Part shown: positions 4,647 through 6,880 of the stretch, piece after piece
Layout of the letters: each line of letters starts with the position of its first letter
Numbering within the stretch: position 1 is the stretch's first letter
Origin: Acidobacteriota bacterium
GTDB taxonomy: Bacteria > Acidobacteriota > Terriglobia > Acidoferrales > UBA7541
Length of the DNA stretch: 6,880 nt
Reading direction: 5' to 3'
NCBI GenBank assembly: GCA_019239815.1
Contig: JAFAZL010000970.1
Location: forward strand, 1-6,880
The notes under the pieces: model-generated
The model's input: only the letters and a program-made list of their open reading frames with translations
What the model was told of the DNA's origin: nothing
The model's database searches: none
Translations under genes and position numbers: made by a program

Positions 4647-6278
4647 TCAGATATTCCCGGATGCGTATGGCGCAGAAGCGACGAAGGGAATGTGAGCCGG
4701 GGCAGGATTTGCGGGCGCGGACGATGCTTGCGCAGAGAGCGGGAGCTTCGGCAGGCGGAATAAGATTCCGAGCAAGAGCCAGAGATAGGCGTTCAACACA
4801 AAATCCTGATACGCCTGCATGCCCTGGAACGTGGCCGGAAGAAGGAGAAGGAACGCGTACCAAAAAATCATGAAGGCCAATGGAAACCAAGGTGAACCGC
4901 GGAGCTGTCGGACGACCTTCCACGCAGAAATCAAAATGGCGACGCTCATGATGATCCACAAAGCCAATCCTACAATGCCTAACTCCAAGACGAGGCAGCC
5001 GAAGCCGCTCTCGACCGTGTCGGTCGGAGGAGGAACCTGGAAGATGCGCGTTACGTATTGTCCGCCGAGAGAAGCGGTTCCGATGCCAAAACCATAGGGC
5101 CAGCGCGGGTTGGCAAGAGCGCCCATGAAATTTGCGAGCGGATAATCACGTCCGCGGAGAGCCAACTCGTTGGTGGGGCTTCGGGGATCGAGAGTTTCGG
5201 AGTAGACCTTGAAGCGATTCGTAACGGCTTCAGGGAAGATCCAGAAGAGGAGCACCATGCCAAGCGCAATGCCCAGCGCCGCACGCTGCAGGGTTTTGAG
5301 CATGCGCCGCAACTCCCCCGGCCGCCAACGTACGCCGTAGATGATTGCGACACCACCCACGATGCTACTGGCCAAGCTCCACACGAACACACCGCGAGAC
5401 GAAGACATGACGCAGGCAGCGGCGATTAGGGCTAATGCGAGGAACGCGAGGAGTCGCTTTTTGCCTCCCGAGCGAAAGCGCATCAGCAGGTAGCCGCTAA
5501 AACCGAACACAATCATCCACGAAACAACGATCAAGTTGCCGAATCGCCCTGTGCTGACGAAGACGGAAGTGGGGCGATAGATAATCACGCCCGAAATAGG
5601 GGCAACACGATAGGTCTGGCTGAGCAAGCGAATGTCATCGGCGACGACCGTGGGGTTGAGGAAAGACGGTCCGATCACCGACTGAGCAATGCCAAGGAGT
5701 GCAATCAGCGACACCAGACCGAGGTTGAAGTAGAAGAAGCGCTGGAGGCTCTTTTCGGAATTGAAGAGCGAATAGCCAATGAGAAACAGGGGGGTGTAAT
5801 AGAAGTAGAGCTTCATCCCCATGAGACCGAAGAAGACGCTCGTGGAGCCAGGGTTGAAAACCTGCAAAGCGCCGAACCAGATGAATATAAGGAGAATGGG
5901 AAGAAAAGGTGGACGAGCGACGATCAAGTCTTTGTCTCTCCGACGATAGGCGAGGAAGAAAGAGAGATAGACAACGGCGGTCAGAATATCTTTGACGAAG
6001 TAAATCGCCATGTTATTGCCGGCATATTTGCGGACGAAATCTTCGAAGAGCAGCCAGGCGATCAGGCAATAGACGCCGTGGCGCCAATTGCGAAGGATGG
6101 CGAGGACAAACGCGCCGGCTACGCACATCATCGCAACGAGCGAGAGGCTGATGACGTCGTTATTGAGGATCATGCCGGAGAGTTCGTAAGCACCAATAAG
6201 GGCGACGGAGAGAAAACCGAGACCCAGGACCAGTCCGCGACGCGCACCTGGCTGCATTGCGTCGGCGATTGCTCTCAC
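4647..6278 (-). CDS. O-antigen ligase/polymerase-like polytopic membrane protein
   Basis: The 543-residue protein has about 13-14 predicted membrane segments (roughly 17-33, 41-62, 67-81, 92-111, 124-141, 158-172, 181-205, 247-268, 275-315 as two, 332-349, 426-451, 465-482, 495-508). The order is that of the Wzy/WaaL (O-antigen ligase domain) superfamily: a helix followed by SSSRGVFVW (292-300), then a large external loop (about 350-425) with RGRDY (375-379) and GFGIGTASLGG (396-406), then a helix with ELGIVGLALWI (432-442). These enzymes polymerise lipid-linked repeat units or ligate glycans in the periplasm; which applies cannot be decided by eye. The C-terminal 35 residues are Ala/Pro-rich and outside the membrane. 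The start is GTG at 6278, overlapping the methyltransferase TGA as GTGA; an ATG at codon 8 is an alternative. The glycosyltransferase follows after one base. Confidence 0.88.
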   Translation of the reverse strand: MRAIADAMQPGARRGLVLGLGFLSVALIGAYELSGMILNNDVISLSLVAMMCVAGAFVLAILRNWRHGVYCLIAWLLFEDFVRKYAGNNMAIYFVKDILTAVVYLSFFLAYRRRDKDLIVARPPFLPILLIFIWFGALQVFNPGSTSVFFGLMGMKLYFYYTPLFLIGYSLFNSEKSLQRFFYFNLGLVSLIALLGIAQSVIGPSFLNPTVVADDIRLLSQTYRVAPISGVIIYRPTSVFVSTGRFGNLIVVSWMIVFGFSGYLLMRFRSGGKKRLLAFLALALIAAACVMSSSRGVFVWSLASSIVGGVAIIYGVRWRPGELRRMLKTLQRAALGIALGMVLLFWIFPEAVTNRFKVYSETLDPRSPTNELALRGRDYPLANFMGALANPRWPYGFGIGTASLGGQYVTRIFQVPPPTDTVESGFGCLVLELGIVGLALWIIMSVAILISAWKVVRQLRGSPWFPLAFMIFWYAFLLLLPATFQGMQAYQDFVLNAYLWLLLGILFRLPKLPLSAQASSAPANPAPAHIPFVASAPYASGNI

Positions 6279-6880
6279 CTGGCACCTTCGAGCACGAATA
6301 TATGGTTATCGCCAATCACGGACTCGCCGGGAAATGCAGAAGCGAGCAGGGCCAAAGGGAAGGCTAGCGGTTTCCGCATCAGCTGGTAGCCGTTTGGCGG
6401 GAATACTTTGTGGTCAGCCAATTGGAGGCCCGCTTGCGGGAGGAATTGCCGACACAACAAATCCATGAAAATCGGAGAGATGTGCGTCGGGTCGCTAAAT
6501 TGATCCATCATTCGGATTTTCCCACCAAACAGGAACCGTAGACGCGCAGGAAGTGAGTCGACGTTCGGAGTGGTTACCACCGCGCAACCATCGGGCGTCA
6601 GGAGCTTCGCGACGTTCCTGAGAAAATTGATCGGGCTCTCGACGTGTTCGATGACCTCGACGGCGACGATGAGGTCAAACGAGCGTGGACCAATGGCTCC
6701 GGCGAAATCGGCGTCGTTTAGATCCTGAGTGACGAATTGCTGACGGCCCTGGTATGCAGCGGCGTCACGATCGACGGCGACGACGTCGAATCCGAGGGCG
6801 TGAAGCCGTTCACCCATGGTGCACGGGCCTGCGCCGAGATCGAGAACGCGGCCGCGCGAGGGTGCGAAGTTGCCGACAAC
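6275..6880 (-). CDS. Class I SAM-dependent methyltransferase, N-terminus outside window
   Basis: The frame is open from the right edge (6880) to the TGA at 6277-6275, giving 201 visible residues. The first in-frame ATG, at 6817, is not the real start: the SAM-binding motif I, RVLDLGAGPCT (visible residues 11-21), is encoded upstream of it between 6850 and 6818. Other class I motifs follow: VVAVDRD (33-39, acidic residue for the ribose), FDLIVAVEVIEHVESP (68-83, motif typical of UbiG/Methyltransf_11-type enzymes), and LLTPDGCAVVTTPN (93-106). The C-terminal part (FGGKIRMMDQFSDPTHISPI) resembles polysaccharide-locus methyltransferases. The likely role is methylation of a sugar or lipid-linked intermediate in surface-glycan synthesis; the acceptor is unknown. 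The stop overlaps the downstream GTG start (GTGA), so the genes are probably translationally coupled. Confidence 0.9.
   Translation of the reverse strand, partial: VVGNFAPSRGRVLDLGAGPCTMGERLHALGFDVVAVDRDAAAYQGRQQFVTQDLNDADFAGAIGPRSFDLIVAVEVIEHVESPINFLRNVAKLLTPDGCAVVTTPNVDSLPARLRFLFGGKIRMMDQFSDPTHISPIFMDLLCRQFLPQAGLQLADHKVFPPNGYQLMRKPLAFPLALLASAFPGESVIGDNHIFVLEGAR

Noticed and set aside
6275..6817. Methyltransferase starting at the ATG at 6817
   Set aside because: The SAM-binding motif VLDLGAGPC is encoded upstream of that ATG in the same frame, so the true start lies beyond the window.

Overview
The window comes from a GC-rich bacterial chromosome, most plausibly an Acidobacteriota member of the Terriglobia/Koribacter type. 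That placement is inference. It rests on the general look of the proteins (a DUF2231 protein beside a cupredoxin, and an exported START-like protein with a TRxIP-type C-terminal block) and on interspersed palindromic repeats of the TGTCATCCTGAGC...GAAGGATCT kind that I associate with those genomes. There are six protein-coding genes. Two are cut by the window edges: a metallophosphoesterase missing its N-terminus at the left and a methyltransferase missing its N-terminus at the right.

Left part (1-1607, plus strand): the C-terminal part of a calcineurin-type metallophosphoesterase, a secreted type-1 copper protein (cupredoxin) with its own strong Shine-Dalgarno, and, 14 nt later, a four-helix DUF2231 membrane protein. 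The last two look like one operon, possibly an envelope electron-transfer or copper-handling module. The phosphoesterase is separated from them by a 93-nt gap with a GC-rich hairpin.

Middle (1608-2197): about 590 nt without a convincing protein gene. The first half is unusual. It has an AT-rich stretch, a 7-bp KpnI-like inverted repeat, a candidate promoter, a set of long and partly mutually exclusive RNA stems, and a textbook Rho-independent terminator (9-bp stem, 9 T). I read it as a probable unidentified non-coding RNA gene or a structured 3' UTR. The second half has a weak promoter candidate for the next gene.

Centre (2198-3079, plus): an exported START/SRPBCC-like protein with a possible lipobox. 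It converges on a minus-strand operon. The 240-nt convergent gap (3080-3319) is packed with repeats: two diverged copies of a GATCGATCGA-plus-hairpin element whose stems are preserved by compensating changes, and between them a REP-like hairpin bracketed by 11-nt near-identical direct repeats.

Right part (6880-3320, minus strand, read right to left): class I SAM-dependent methyltransferase, polytopic O-antigen ligase/polymerase-like membrane protein, GT4 glycosyltransferase. The genes are joined by a GTGA overlap and by a 1-nt gap with a TTG start, so they are probably translationally coupled. Together they look like part of a surface-polysaccharide (O-antigen/exopolysaccharide) locus: sugar transfer, polymerisation or ligation, and methyl modification. 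The glycosyltransferase carries an in-frame insert of about 45 residues, encoded in part by a palindromic interspersed repeat. This insert and the unidentified structured RNA are the two most notable observations.
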